A DNA stretch of 64,000 nt, from positions 1,054,001 to 1,118,000 of the forward strand of contig NZ_JBDFMH010000001.1 in NCBI RefSeq assembly GCF_047238125.1, read 5' to 3'. The notes below the pieces were generated by a model, which saw only the letters and a program-made list of their open reading frames with translations, did no database searches and was not told the origin of the DNA. Positions 51,095-59,606 of the stretch are shown in pieces; positions within the stretch are counted from its first letter, which is position 1; each line of letters starts with the position of its first letter. The translations under genes were made by a program, and so were the position numbers. Origin of the DNA: JBDFMH01 sp047238125. GTDB taxonomy: Bacteria; Pseudomonadota; Alphaproteobacteria; Sphingomonadales; Sphingomonadaceae.

Positions 51095-52519
51095 CTATCG
51101 GCCGCCCAGCGCGGCGCTGGCGGCGCGGTCGAGATCGCCTTGCAACAACCGGCCGATCTCGCGCCCGCCGGCCGAATTGAAATGGACATAATCGCCGCGC
51201 ATCAGCGGCGGCGTGCCACGCACCCACTTCACTGCCGAGCAGGGCCCGCCCATCCGCGCTTCCCAATCCCAGAAGGCCACGCCCAGCTGCGCAGCGACCT
51301 TGCGCTGGATATCGCGTGTCGCCTTGAGGGCCGGGGGCGCGAACAGCGACGGGCGGGTCGCCGCGACGGGCGCCGGGCGTGGCGCGGGGACGATGGCCGC
51401 CGTCGCGATCGCCGGATCGCTTGCCAAGCCTTCGGTAGCGGCCTGATCGCGCAGCGCATCGATCGTCGCGGCCAGCGGATCGCTGCGCACCGGCGCCGGG
51501 GTGGCCGGCGCCGACGGGCTCCAGTCGCTGCCGGTCCCGGGGCAGATCGCCGGCGCGCCATCCGCATTGGCGCGCAACGCCGGTTGCCGGCTGGATGCGT
51601 CTGGAGCGCCCAGCAGCAGGATCGGCACATTGCCGGCCAGCCGCCGCAACCGGCCGATCTGGGTACGCAGCGTGATCTCGTAGGAAGACGGACTGAACCG
51701 GGGGGTAAAGCCCTCATTGGTGCCGAACGCCATCACGATCAGATCCGGTCGATAGCTCTTCAGCTCCTCCCCGATCACGGAGTCACTGGTCCGCGCGAAA
51801 TGCATCAGCTGCGCGCCGACCACGCCGACATTGGACAAAACGACGCCGCCGGCATCGCGGAACGTGGCCCAGCTGGTGATCGTGACCGGTGCGCCCTCGG
51901 CCTCGACTTCCACCGCACTGGCCAGGCCGAACGTATCGAAGGTGCGGCATTCGGGTCGCGGGCTCACCGAATTGAGCTGCATCCGTGCTTCCGCACCGGC
52001 CAGCCGCACGACCAGGGTGCCGGCGTCGCGATCCGCCACCGCGCACAGCACGAAGCGATCGAACATCTGGTTGGGCTCGGCGGTCAACGCGATCTTCGCG
52101 CCTGATGTCCGCGCGGTCAGGCTGAAGCCGGCAAGGCCAATCGGCGGGCGTGGCTCGGCGGAATTGGCGCCGTAGATCGACTTCACCTGCCAGCCGGATG
52201 ACATGGTGACGGTCACGCCGCGCGTTAGATAGCCCTGATAGGGCCGCCCGCCGGCCAGCACGCCGCGTCCGCCGCTGCCGAACCGCGCCTGCAGCAGGTC
52301 GCGCCACCCGCCGGTGATGGCGTCGCCCGCGGTATGGCTGTCTCCGATCTGCAGGATATGGACCGGCCGGCCGCTGCGCTTTGCGCGCGCCGCCATCAGC
52401 TTCTCGAAATAGGGGCGCAGCTCGTCCGCATCGCACAGCGTATCGGCACAGGGTGCGGCGGCGGCGGCGATGGGCATCGCCGACAACGCGGCGGCGATCA
52501 GCAGCAAAGCTCGCGTCAT
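51095..52519 (-). CDS. SGNH/GDSL-type exported acyltransferase or esterase (1)
   Basis: A 474-aa periplasmic protein with a signal peptide (ALLLIAAALSAMPIAAAAA). Block I is HILQIGDSHTAGDAITGG (catalytic Ser, about residue 60), block III is LIVMAFGTNEGF, and block V is RGDYVHFNSAGGREIG with the Asp-x-x-His pair. A middle domain resembles the beta-sandwich insert of O-acetyltransferases. A proline/alanine linker (about residues 330-380) precedes the last block. It starts by overlapping the upstream SGNH gene and lies 6 nt before the MBOAT gene. Confidence 0.88.
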   Translation of the reverse strand: MTRALLLIAAALSAMPIAAAAAPCADTLCDADELRPYFEKLMAARAKRSGRPVHILQIGDSHTAGDAITGGWRDLLQARFGSGGRGVLAGGRPYQGYLTRGVTVTMSSGWQVKSIYGANSAEPRPPIGLAGFSLTARTSGAKIALTAEPNQMFDRFVLCAVADRDAGTLVVRLAGAEARMQLNSVSPRPECRTFDTFGLASAVEVEAEGAPVTITSWATFRDAGGVVLSNVGVVGAQLMHFARTSDSVIGEELKSYRPDLIVMAFGTNEGFTPRFSPSSYEITLRTQIGRLRRLAGNVPILLLGAPDASSRQPALRANADGAPAICPGTGSDWSPSAPATPAPVRSDPLAATIDALRDQAATEGLASDPAIATAAIVPAPRPAPVAATRPSLFAPPALKATRDIQRKVAAQLGVAFWDWEARMGGPCSAVKWVRGTPPLMRGDYVHFNSAGGREIGRLLQGDLDRAASAALGGR

Positions 52520-53499
52520 GCCGCAGTCTCGCGCGCCGGCGGTGTCGCCGGGGCGGGCGGCGATGCCTTGCCGGCGATGCGGCGGGCAGCCTCAACTTCC
52601 GCCTTGATCCGCCCGGCCAGACCGCGCGTGATCCAGACATAGCCGGTCATCGACATGTGGATGCCGTCGTCCGCACGGATCAGGGTGCGCTTCGCATCGG
52701 CAGGATCGATCAGATAGGTGGCGAAGCCGCCGTCAGACCCCGCGCTGGTGCTGACGGTTTCGATGAAGGGCACGCCCAGCGCCGCCATCCGCGCCTGATA
52801 GAAGGCGTTCATCGCGGCGATATCGGCATCGAAGCTGGGTTTGCGCATCCGCGGCAACCCCACCCAGAACACGGTGGCACCATGCTCGCGCATCAGCCGG
52901 ACGAAACCATCGACCCGAGCGCCGATCTCGGCCTGCCATTCGGGGCTCATCAGCGCTGCATATTTGCCCTTGGAGGTGATCACGCCTTGGGTGTCGTTCG
53001 CCCCGTAACTGATCACCGCGATGTCGATCCGGCGATCGCCCAGCTGCTCGGCAGCGTGCGTTTCCAGGTTCAGCCGTTTGTAGCGCGTGAAGCCGGTCGC
53101 CTGCTGGCTGAACTTCACGACATCATAGCCGTCCCGCTCGCCCAACTGGCGGTTCAGGCCGGACCAGACGCCGTCACCGAAGCTGTCGCCGAACACCCCG
53201 ATGCGGACGGGACCACCGCCCGCTACCGTCTCCACCAGCTGCTGCGAAGGTGCGCCCGGCACCAGCGCTGCGGAGGGCAACGGCCGCGCGGTGGGGGCGG
53301 CAGCCGCGCCCGGGGCCGTATCCGGGGCAGCCGGCGCTACGGACCCAGCACTTGGCGCATCCGGCGCCTGCGGCACGATCACCGGCGGCGGCGGCGCAGG
53401 CGGCGCATCGGGAAAGAAGGCGACCGCGATCAGCGCGCCCGCCGCGATTCCCAGGAACAGCACCAGCGTGCGATCCGCCAGCGCCAGCCATGTCCTCAT
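52516..53499 (-). CDS. SGNH/GDSL-type membrane-anchored protein, DUF459-like (2)
   Basis: A 327-aa protein with an N-terminal membrane anchor (LVLFLGIAAGALIAVAFF), a long proline/alanine linker (to about residue 95) and an SGNH hydrolase domain: VRIGVFGDSFGDGVW, VISYGANDTQGV and DDGIHMSMTGYVWITRGLA with the Asp and His of the triad. It fits the DUF459/SGNH family seen beside MBOAT genes. First gene of the cassette; ATG 53499 is used, a frame extension of six codons being less likely. Confidence 0.87.
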   Translation of the reverse strand: MRTWLALADRTLVLFLGIAAGALIAVAFFPDAPPAPPPPVIVPQAPDAPSAGSVAPAAPDTAPGAAAAPTARPLPSAALVPGAPSQQLVETVAGGGPVRIGVFGDSFGDGVWSGLNRQLGERDGYDVVKFSQQATGFTRYKRLNLETHAAEQLGDRRIDIAVISYGANDTQGVITSKGKYAALMSPEWQAEIGARVDGFVRLMREHGATVFWVGLPRMRKPSFDADIAAMNAFYQARMAALGVPFIETVSTSAGSDGGFATYLIDPADAKRTLIRADDGIHMSMTGYVWITRGLAGRIKAEVEAARRIAGKASPPAPATPPARETAA

Positions 53500-53654
53500 G
53501 CCCGCTCCCCGCAACAACCCATCTGTCCGGCAAATCCCATTGCGTCGCTGTCCGGCGACTGAACGGCGGCGTGCTTAACGCGCGTGCGAGTCCGCTGTCC
53601 ATGCACCAAAGCGGCGATTCCGGCGGATCGCGGGATGGGTGGAGCGGGCGGCGA

Positions 53655-53739
53655 TGGTGCCCCTGGCCGGGCTCGAACCAGCACTCCTTTCGGAATCCGA
53701 TTTTGAGTCGGACGCGTCTACCAATTTCACCACAGGGGC
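53655..53739 (-). tRNA. tRNA-Leu (anticodon CAA)
   Basis: An 85-nt class II tRNA on the minus strand: acceptor GCCCCTG/CAGGGGC, D-arm with TGGTAGACGCG, anticodon loop CTCAAAA giving CAA, a variable arm (TTCCGAAAGGAG), T-arm CTGGTTCGAGCCCGG, and an encoded CCA (53655-53657). Confidence 0.97.
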
Positions 53740-53790
53740 ATCGCCGTCGGCCCGGTTAGCCGAGCCGCCGGCTGCGAGCAAGCGCGCGCG

Positions 53791-54186
53791 TCAACCCTTG
53801 GGATCGGGGCCGTAGCGGTTGGGGCCGCGCGTGCCTTCAAGGCACATGAAGACCAGTACGATGATCCCGCCGACGAACGGGATCAGCGCCAGCAGCACAA
53901 GCCAGCCGGACTTGTCCTGATCGTGGAAGCGGCGAACCTGCACTGCAATCGATGGCACGATCACGGCCAGCCCGAACAGCACCAGCAGGATCATCACCGG
54001 CCCGCCAAGCAGCGTGCTGCCGGTATCGCCGCCGATCGCGCTGCCAAGCCCGCCCAGGATGGCGGCGATCGTCATCAGCACGAGATAGATGACGAACAGC
54101 ACCAGCGCGAACATCCAGTATTCCTTGCGGCGTGAACGCCCGGAAAAATCTGCATAGCGCTTCAGCGGCAGCAACGCCCATTCCAT
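53791..54186 (-). CDS. DUF805 domain-containing membrane protein
   Basis: A 131-aa membrane protein of the DUF805 (YhaH-like) family with three or four helices. Signature: YADFSGRSRRKEYWMFALV at the N-terminus, VQVRRFHDQDKSGW before the last helices and CLEGTRGPNRYGPDP at the end. Function unknown. ATG 54186 (MEWALLPLKRYADF) has a purine-rich GGGGGAA upstream. Confidence 0.88.
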   Translation of the reverse strand: MEWALLPLKRYADFSGRSRRKEYWMFALVLFVIYLVLMTIAAILGGLGSAIGGDTGSTLLGGPVMILLVLFGLAVIVPSIAVQVRRFHDQDKSGWLVLLALIPFVGGIIVLVFMCLEGTRGPNRYGPDPKG

Positions 54187-54282
54187 GTCGATATTCCCCC
54201 TATCGTGCCGCCGATCCCCGGGCGGCGGCATGAACGCTATAATGTTTCGGCGGTCGGGCAAGTGTCGGGCGACACAGCTTCG

Positions 54283-54708
54283 CTATCCCAATTGCCGCCA
54301 CCCCCGGATCAGGCCCACGGCGTGAACGGTGCCGATCAGCAGAACGATTGCAGAGCTCCAGATTAGGAATGCCATGCTGCGATCGGGCATCGTGCGGATC
54401 ATCATCGGCAGTGCGACAGCGCGCAGCAGATAGACGGCAGTGATCGCGATCAGCCCCAGTCTCAACAGCGGCAGTCGCGTGATCAGGCCGGCGCCAGACA
54501 AAGCATAGGCGGACCACAGGCCGAGCACGGCCGCGATACCCAGCGTAATCACAGTGGGGCCGATATCCCCGCGCTCGACCAGCCGCGCCGTACGCTCGCC
54601 TGCGCCGAAGAACCGGTACCAGTCTGGACCACCCAGGATGCAGCCCAAGTGGAGCAGTGCCGCCACTCCGCTCATCACCCCACCTGCGAGCAGCCAGCCA
54701 TTGGTCAT
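54283..54708 (-). CDS. Four-helix integral membrane protein (unknown function)
   Basis: A 141-aa protein with four membrane segments (WLLAGGVMSGVAALLHLGC, VITLGIAAVLGLWSAYAL, LRLGLIAITAVYLLRAVAL, MAFLIWSSAIVLLIGTVHAVG). It resembles small uncharacterised membrane proteins found in many Proteobacteria; no catalytic motif is seen. The start ATG has GAGGAG immediately upstream. It follows comM by 11 nt and could be cotranscribed. Confidence 0.75.
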   Translation of the reverse strand: MTNGWLLAGGVMSGVAALLHLGCILGGPDWYRFFGAGERTARLVERGDIGPTVITLGIAAVLGLWSAYALSGAGLITRLPLLRLGLIAITAVYLLRAVALPMMIRTMPDRSMAFLIWSSAIVLLIGTVHAVGLIRGWRQLG

Positions 54709-54719
54709 TTCTCCTCTCC

Positions 54720-56228
54720 TCAAGCGGTCGGCGAACGCCGTCGATAGCTGAGCGCCTCGGCGACATGCACGCGGCCAACCGCCTCGGCGCCGGCCAGATC
54801 CGCGATCGTGCGCGAGACACGCAACACGCGGTGATAGCCGCGCGCCGACAGGCGCATCGCCTCCGCCGCCTGCGCAAGCAACCGGCGGCCTGCCTCGTCG
54901 GGTTGCGCGACGGCATCGAGCAGATCGCCATCCGCCTCGGCATTGGTGCGAACCCCCTGCCCCGCGTAGCGCGCAGTCTGGATCGCGCGCGCATCCGCCA
55001 CCCTTGTGGCGACTTCGGCCGAGCCTTCGGTCGGCGGCGGCAGCACCAGATCGGCAGCGCTGACTGCGGCCACCTCGACATGTAGGTCGATCCGGTCGAG
55101 CAGCGGACCGGACAGGCGCGACTGATAGTCCGCCGCGCATTTCGGAGCGCGCGCGCAGGCCAGCGCGGGATCGCCGAGATGGCCGCAGCGGCATGGGTTC
55201 ATCGCTGCCACCAGCTGCACGCGTGCAGGGAAGGTGACATGAGCGTTGGCGCGCGCGACGGTCACCTTGCCGGTCTCGATCGGCTGGCGCAGCGAATCGA
55301 GCACCGCGCGCTGGAATTCGGGCAGCTCGTCCAAAAACAGCACCCCGAGATGCGCCAGGCTCACCTCGCCCGGCCGCACGCGCAGCCCGCCGCCCACCAG
55401 CGCAGCCATCGAGGCGCTATGATGCGGGCTCCGGAACGGACGGTTGCGGCTCATCGCGCCGTCGCCAAGCTCGCCCGCCACCGATTTCACCATCGAGACT
55501 TCCAGCGCCTCGGCCGGCGTCAGCGGCGGCAGGATACCGGGCAAGCAGGCCGCCATCAGCGATTTGCCCGCACCCGGCGGGCCCGACATCAGCAGATTGT
55601 GGCCGCCCGCCGCCGCGATCTCCAGCGCGCGGCGCGCGGTCTCCTGCCCCTTCACCTGACGCAGATCGGGGCCGCCGGCATCGAACCGCGCCTCGCCCGG
55701 TCGGGCCGGCGGCAGCGGCGCGCTACCCTTGAAATGGTTGAGCAGCGCCAGCAGGTCGGGCGCGGCGATCACTTCTACACTGGCCGCCCAGGCCGCTTCC
55801 GGCCCCTGAACGGCCGGGCAGATCAGCCCAAGCTCATGCTCGCCGGCATGGAGTGCCGCCAGTAGTACGCCAGGCGAGGGCGCCACCCGCCCGTCCAGGC
55901 CGAGCTCGCCAACCACGACGAAGCCGGCCAGCGTCTCGGCATCCACGATCCCCATCGCGCCGAGCAGGCCGAGCGCGATCGGCAGATCATAATGCGATCC
56001 CTCCTTCGGCAGATCGGCCGGCGACAGGTTCACCGTGATCCGCCGCGGGGGCAGCGCCAGGCCGATCGCGGTGAGCGCGGCGCGCACGCGTTCCCGGCTC
56101 TCGGCCACCGCCTTGTCCGGCAGGCCCACCACCACGAACGCCGGCACCCCCGCCGAAAGCTGCACCTGCACCTCGACCGCGCGCGCCTCCAGCCCCAGAA
56201 ACGCAACCGTTGCCACGCGCGCGACCAT
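54720..56228 (-). CDS. comM: YifB/ComM family Mg-chelatase-like AAA+ ATPase
   Basis: A 502-aa protein. N-terminal Lon-protease-like domain (VQVQLSAGVPAFVVVGLPDKAVAESRERVR by position about 21-50), then an AAA+ module: Walker A SGPPGAGKSLMAACLPGIL (about residues 210-228), Walker B VLFLDELPEF, sensor region AAMNPCRCGHLGD with a cysteine-rich insert (ALACARAPKCAADYQSRLSGPLLDR by position), and a C-terminal Mg_chelatase_C domain. ComM is a branch-migration helicase aiding natural transformation. ATG 56228 (MVARVATVAFLGL) is canonical. Confidence 0.95.
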   Translation of the reverse strand: MVARVATVAFLGLEARAVEVQVQLSAGVPAFVVVGLPDKAVAESRERVRAALTAIGLALPPRRITVNLSPADLPKEGSHYDLPIALGLLGAMGIVDAETLAGFVVVGELGLDGRVAPSPGVLLAALHAGEHELGLICPAVQGPEAAWAASVEVIAAPDLLALLNHFKGSAPLPPARPGEARFDAGGPDLRQVKGQETARRALEIAAAGGHNLLMSGPPGAGKSLMAACLPGILPPLTPAEALEVSMVKSVAGELGDGAMSRNRPFRSPHHSASMAALVGGGLRVRPGEVSLAHLGVLFLDELPEFQRAVLDSLRQPIETGKVTVARANAHVTFPARVQLVAAMNPCRCGHLGDPALACARAPKCAADYQSRLSGPLLDRIDLHVEVAAVSAADLVLPPPTEGSAEVATRVADARAIQTARYAGQGVRTNAEADGDLLDAVAQPDEAGRRLLAQAAEAMRLSARGYHRVLRVSRTIADLAGAEAVGRVHVAEALSYRRRSPTA

Positions 56229-56539
56229 GCCGCCCCCCTCATCGCCCGTGGCCGACCCTAGCGCCCGGAGACGCAAAGACAATTCGCCGCGGTCGATCGA
56301 TCGACCGCCGACCCGCGCCGACCGGCGACATTGCCGCGCGGCGCGCCGGCCCCCACATCGTGGCCATGATGAGGCAATCGCACCGCGGTTCGATAGCCGG
56401 GAGCCGCTGCCGGGCTGCCGCGCCGACGCCGGAACGGGCGCTTCGGCATTGACTTTCGCGGGCATCCTGCCTAACCGCCCGCACCAACAGCGGCCGCCCC
56501 TTCGGCGGCCCTTATTGTTTCGATCCTGAGGAATGAACG
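56229..56539. other. 311-bp intergenic region upstream of rpmH
   Basis: It separates divergent comM and rpmH and should carry the promoters of both. The best candidate for rpmH is annotated separately. A GC-rich hairpin-like CGGCCGCCCCTTCGGCGGCC sits just before rpmH and could attenuate or protect the leader. No credible ORF. Confidence 0.5.
56449..56477 (+). promoter_or_regulatory. Predicted rpmH promoter
   Basis: TTGACT (56449-56454) followed after 16-17 bp by CTAACC/TAACCG (about 56471-56477), 63 nt before the rpmH start. The -35 is strong; the -10 fits the loose consensus of GC-rich alphaproteobacteria. Confidence 0.4.
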
Positions 56540-56997
56540 ATGAAGCGCACCTTCCAGCCGAGCAACCTGGTTCGCGCCCGCCGTCACGGCTTCCGCGCGC
56601 GCAGCGCGACTCCGGGCGGCCGCAAGGTTCTGGCGGCCCGCCGCGCGCGTGGCCGCAAGGTACTGTCGGCGTAACCACGCTCGTCCGCCGCGCGGATTTC
56701 CTGGCGGCCAATGCCGGCCGCCGTGCGCCCATGCCGGGCTTCGTTCTGCTCGTCCGTGATCGCCGCGATGGCGATCCCGCGATGCGGATCGGCTACACGG
56801 TTACCAAGAAGATCGGCAACGCCGTTGTCCGCAACCGCATGAAACGGCAGCTGCGTGCGCTGGCGCGTGAGCTGTTGCCGGAAGCGGGCGTTGCCGGCGC
56901 GGATCATGTGCTGATCGGTCGCCAGGGCGGGATCGAACGCCCGTTCGCCGACCTCCGCCACGATCTCGCCAAGGCGCTGGCAAGGGCGTCGCGGTGA
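56533..56997 (+). CDS. rnpA: Ribonuclease P protein component (start uncertain; frame encloses rpmH)
   Basis: The protein subunit of RNase P, which matures tRNA 5' ends. The recognisable part (from about 56674) shows TLVRRADFLAANAGRRAP, then GYTVTKKIGNAVVRNRMKRQ with the RNR motif, then the C-terminal helix. No ATG, GTG or TTG occurs in this frame between 56533 and 56731, where the conserved N-terminus has already begun. The only usual start is ATG 56533, 7 nt before the rpmH start and out of frame, giving 154 aa with a 45-residue extension read across the whole of rpmH. A rare start codon near 56671 is the alternative. Confidence 0.85.
   Translation: MNDEAHLPAEQPGSRPPSRLPRAQRDSGRPQGSGGPPRAWPQGTVGVTTLVRRADFLAANAGRRAPMPGFVLLVRDRRDGDPAMRIGYTVTKKIGNAVVRNRMKRQLRALARELLPEAGVAGADHVLIGRQGGIERPFADLRHDLAKALARASR
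56540..56674 (+). CDS. rpmH: 50S ribosomal protein L34
   Basis: A 44-aa very basic protein: starts MKRTFQPSNLVRARRHGFR, with GGRKVLAARRARGRKVLSA at the end. Canonical L34. GAGGA lies 7 nt before the ATG, ideal for this start. Its reading frame is entirely enclosed by the alternative +1 frame that continues into rnpA. Confidence 0.98.
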   Translation: MKRTFQPSNLVRARRHGFRARSATPGGRKVLAARRARGRKVLSA

Positions 56998-57206
56998 TCG
57001 GCCGGCTGCTGATCCTCATCGCGCGCGGCTGGCAGCTCGGCCCCTCGCGCGTCCTGCCGCCATCGTGCCGTTATGCGCCCAGCTGTTCGGCCTATGCGAT
57101 CGAGGCCATAAGGCGCTATGGCGCCGCGCGGGGCGGCTGGCTCGCCCTGAAACGCATCCTGCGGTGCCACCCCTGGGGGGGACATGGCGCCGACCCCGTT
57201 CCCTGA
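56994..57206 (+). CDS. yidD: Membrane protein insertion efficiency factor YidD
   Basis: A 70-aa small protein: GWQLGPSRVLPPSCRYAPSC (cysteines about 26 and 31), SAYAIEAIRRYGAARGGWLA and RILRCHPWGGHGADPVP are the family blocks. It assists YidC-dependent membrane insertion. The GTG start overlaps the rnpA stop as GTGA, and yidC starts 17 nt after it. Confidence 0.95.
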   Translation: MIGRLLILIARGWQLGPSRVLPPSCRYAPSCSAYAIEAIRRYGAARGGWLALKRILRCHPWGGHGADPVP

Positions 57207-57223
57207 CATGAAGGAAGATCCTC

Positions 57224-58939
57224 GTGGGTGGCAATGACCAGCGCAACATGATCCTGGCGATCGTGCTGTCCGCCTTGGTGCTGTTCGGTTGGAGCCTGCT
57301 CTCGGAGCGGATCATGCCGACTGCCAATCCGCCCGCGACCAAGATCGAAAAGGGCAAGACGACCGCTGTGCCGAACCCGGCCGCGGATCCCGCGGCCGAC
57401 TCGCCCGCCGCAATGCGCACGCGTACGGCAGTGCTGGCTGAAGGCCAGCGGGTGCGGATCGAGACGCCAAGGCTGGCCGGATCGATCAACCTGACCGGCG
57501 CGCGGATCGACGATCTGACGCTGACCACCTATCGCGAGACGATCGCGAAGAATTCGCCGCCGATCCGGCTGCTTTCGCCCAGCGGCGCGCCCGATGCCTA
57601 TTTCGCCGGCTTCGGCTGGACGGGGGATGGCGTTTCGCTGCCCGGCCCGGCCACTGTGTGGCGCGCGGATGGCACGCTGCTCGCGCCCGGCCGCCCCGTC
57701 ACGCTGGCATGGGATAACGCGACCGGCCAGCGCTTCCGCATCCGCCTGTCGATCGACGACGGCTATCTGTTCACGATCCGCCAGACAGTGGCGAACGGCG
57801 CCGGGGGCGCGGTCGCCGTGCAGCCTTATGGCCTGATCAGCCGCGTCGGCATCTCGAAGGATCCGGACAGCTGGACGATCCATACCGGTCCGACAGCGGT
57901 GATCCCGGGCCAGAAGCTGCGCCATGTGAACTTCAAGGAAGTGGACGAGGCGGGCGCCGCCGGTGATCGCTTCACCACCAACGGCGGCTGGCTCGGCTTC
58001 GGCGACAAATATTGGCTGACCGCGCTGGTGCCCCCCGCCGGTCGCACGGTGGAGGCTGGCTTCCGCGCCGCTAGCGGCAGCCGCTACCAGGCCGATTTCG
58101 CCGGCGCTGCCACGATCGTGCCGGCTGGCCGCGCCTTTTCCAGCGAGCAACGCTTCTTCGCCGGCGCCAAGGAGGTCGCGCTGCTTCAATCCTACGAGAA
58201 GCAGCAGGGCATCACACGCTTCGATGATGCGATCGACTGGGGCTGGTTCGCCGTCATCGAGCGGCCGATCTTCTGGCTGCTGGATCAGATCTTCAAGGCG
58301 GTCGGCAATTTCGGTGTCGCCATCATCGGCCTCACCTTCATCATCCGCGGCCTGATGTTCCCGATCGCGCAGCGTCAGTTTGCCTCGATGGCCGGCATGC
58401 GTGCGGTGCAGCCCAAGATGAAGGCGCTGCAGGAACGCTATAAGGACGACAAGCAGGCACTGCAGCTGAAGATGCTGGAGCTCTACAAGGAAGAGAAGGT
58501 CAATCCGCTCGCGGGCTGCCTGCCGATCCTGATCCAGATCCCGATCTTCTACGCGCTTTACAAGGTGCTGCTGCTGACGATCGAGATGCGGCACCAGCCG
58601 TTCGTGCTGTGGATCAAGGATCTGTCCGCACCCGATCCGCTGACCCCACTCAACCTGTTCGGCCTGCTTGCCTTCACCCCGCCGCAGTTCATCGCGATCG
58701 GCGTGCTTCCGATCCTGCTGGGCATCACCATGTACTACCAGTTCAAGCTGAACCCGCAGGCGATGGATCCAATGCAGGCGCAGATCTTCTCCATCATGCC
58801 GTGGATCTTCATGTTCATCATGGCGCCGTTCGCGGCCGGCCTGCAGCTCTACTGGGTGACGAGCAACATCCTGACGATCGCGCAGCAGAAGTGGCTCTAC
58901 AGCCGCCACCCGTCGCTGAAGCAGGCCCCCGCCAAATGA
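57224..58939 (+). CDS. yidC: Membrane protein insertase YidC
   Basis: A 571-aa inner-membrane insertase. N-terminal TM (NMILAIVLSALVLFGWSLL), a large periplasmic beta domain (about residues 70-330), then five helices carrying the conserved core: LTFIIRGLMFPIAQRQFASM with the hydrophilic-groove Arg, the coiled cytoplasmic loop KMLELYKEEKVNPLAGCLPI, and the C-terminal WIFMFIMAPFAAGLQLYWVT. GTG 57224 with AAGGAAG upstream is chosen; ATG 57248 would lose eight residues. Confidence 0.97.
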   Translation: MGGNDQRNMILAIVLSALVLFGWSLLSERIMPTANPPATKIEKGKTTAVPNPAADPAADSPAAMRTRTAVLAEGQRVRIETPRLAGSINLTGARIDDLTLTTYRETIAKNSPPIRLLSPSGAPDAYFAGFGWTGDGVSLPGPATVWRADGTLLAPGRPVTLAWDNATGQRFRIRLSIDDGYLFTIRQTVANGAGGAVAVQPYGLISRVGISKDPDSWTIHTGPTAVIPGQKLRHVNFKEVDEAGAAGDRFTTNGGWLGFGDKYWLTALVPPAGRTVEAGFRAASGSRYQADFAGAATIVPAGRAFSSEQRFFAGAKEVALLQSYEKQQGITRFDDAIDWGWFAVIERPIFWLLDQIFKAVGNFGVAIIGLTFIIRGLMFPIAQRQFASMAGMRAVQPKMKALQERYKDDKQALQLKMLELYKEEKVNPLAGCLPILIQIPIFYALYKVLLLTIEMRHQPFVLWIKDLSAPDPLTPLNLFGLLAFTPPQFIAIGVLPILLGITMYYQFKLNPQAMDPMQAQIFSIMPWIFMFIMAPFAAGLQLYWVTSNILTIAQQKWLYSRHPSLKQAPAK

Positions 58940-59589
58940 CGGGCACGCCGATCGACGACGCGGATGCGGAGCGGATTGAGGCGGCGCGCAAGCTGTTTGC
59001 CGGGCCGATCGGGTTCCTGAAGTCGGCGCCGGGCCTGCAGCACCTGCCCGATCCGCACGCGCCGGAGATCGCGTTCGCCGGTCGATCGAACGTCGGCAAA
59101 TCCTCGCTGTTGAACGCGCTGGCGAACCGCAACGGGCTTGCGCGCACGTCGAACACGCCAGGGCGGACGCAGGAGCTGAACTTCTTCGATGTCGGCGAAC
59201 CGCTGGTGTTCCGCCTGGTCGACATGCCGGGATACGGCTTCGCCAAGGCGCCCAAGGACATGGTCCGCCAGTGGAAGCATCTGGTGAACGATTATCTGCG
59301 GGGCCGACAGGCGCTGCGCCGCACGCTGGTGCTGATCGACAGCCGTCACGGCATCAAGGATGTCGATCGTGAAGTCATGGCGATGCTGGACAAGGCCGCT
59401 GTCTCGTACCGGCTGGTGCTGACCAAGGCCGACAAGGTGAAGGCGACCGATCTCGCTGCCGCGCAGGCGGCCACCGCGGCCGAGGCGCGCAAGCATGTCG
59501 CGGCCCATCCCGATCTCATCACCACATCCAGCGAAACCGGCCTCGGCATTCCCGAACTGCGCGCCGCGGTGCTGGACGCGATCGGCTAA
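58936..59589 (+). CDS. engB: Ribosome biogenesis GTPase EngB (YsxC/YihA)
   Basis: A 217-aa essential-type GTPase acting in large-subunit assembly. G1 is FAGRSNVGKSSLLNAL (about residues 47-62), G2 TSNTPGRTQELNFF, G3 LVDMPGYGFAK, G4 VLTKADKVK, G5 ITTSSETGLG. Complete. The ATG overlaps the yidC stop as ATGA, so translation is coupled. Confidence 0.97.
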   Translation: MTGTPIDDADAERIEAARKLFAGPIGFLKSAPGLQHLPDPHAPEIAFAGRSNVGKSSLLNALANRNGLARTSNTPGRTQELNFFDVGEPLVFRLVDMPGYGFAKAPKDMVRQWKHLVNDYLRGRQALRRTLVLIDSRHGIKDVDREVMAMLDKAAVSYRLVLTKADKVKATDLAAAQAATAAEARKHVAAHPDLITTSSETGLGIPELRAAVLDAIG

Positions 59590-59606
59590 GCGTCTACAAC
59601 GCCGGC

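Noticed and set aside
57116..58909. Long minus-strand ORF (597 aa) antisense to yidC
   Set aside because: A shadow frame of a high-GC gene; no RBS, no recognisable domain, and yidC is clearly coding.
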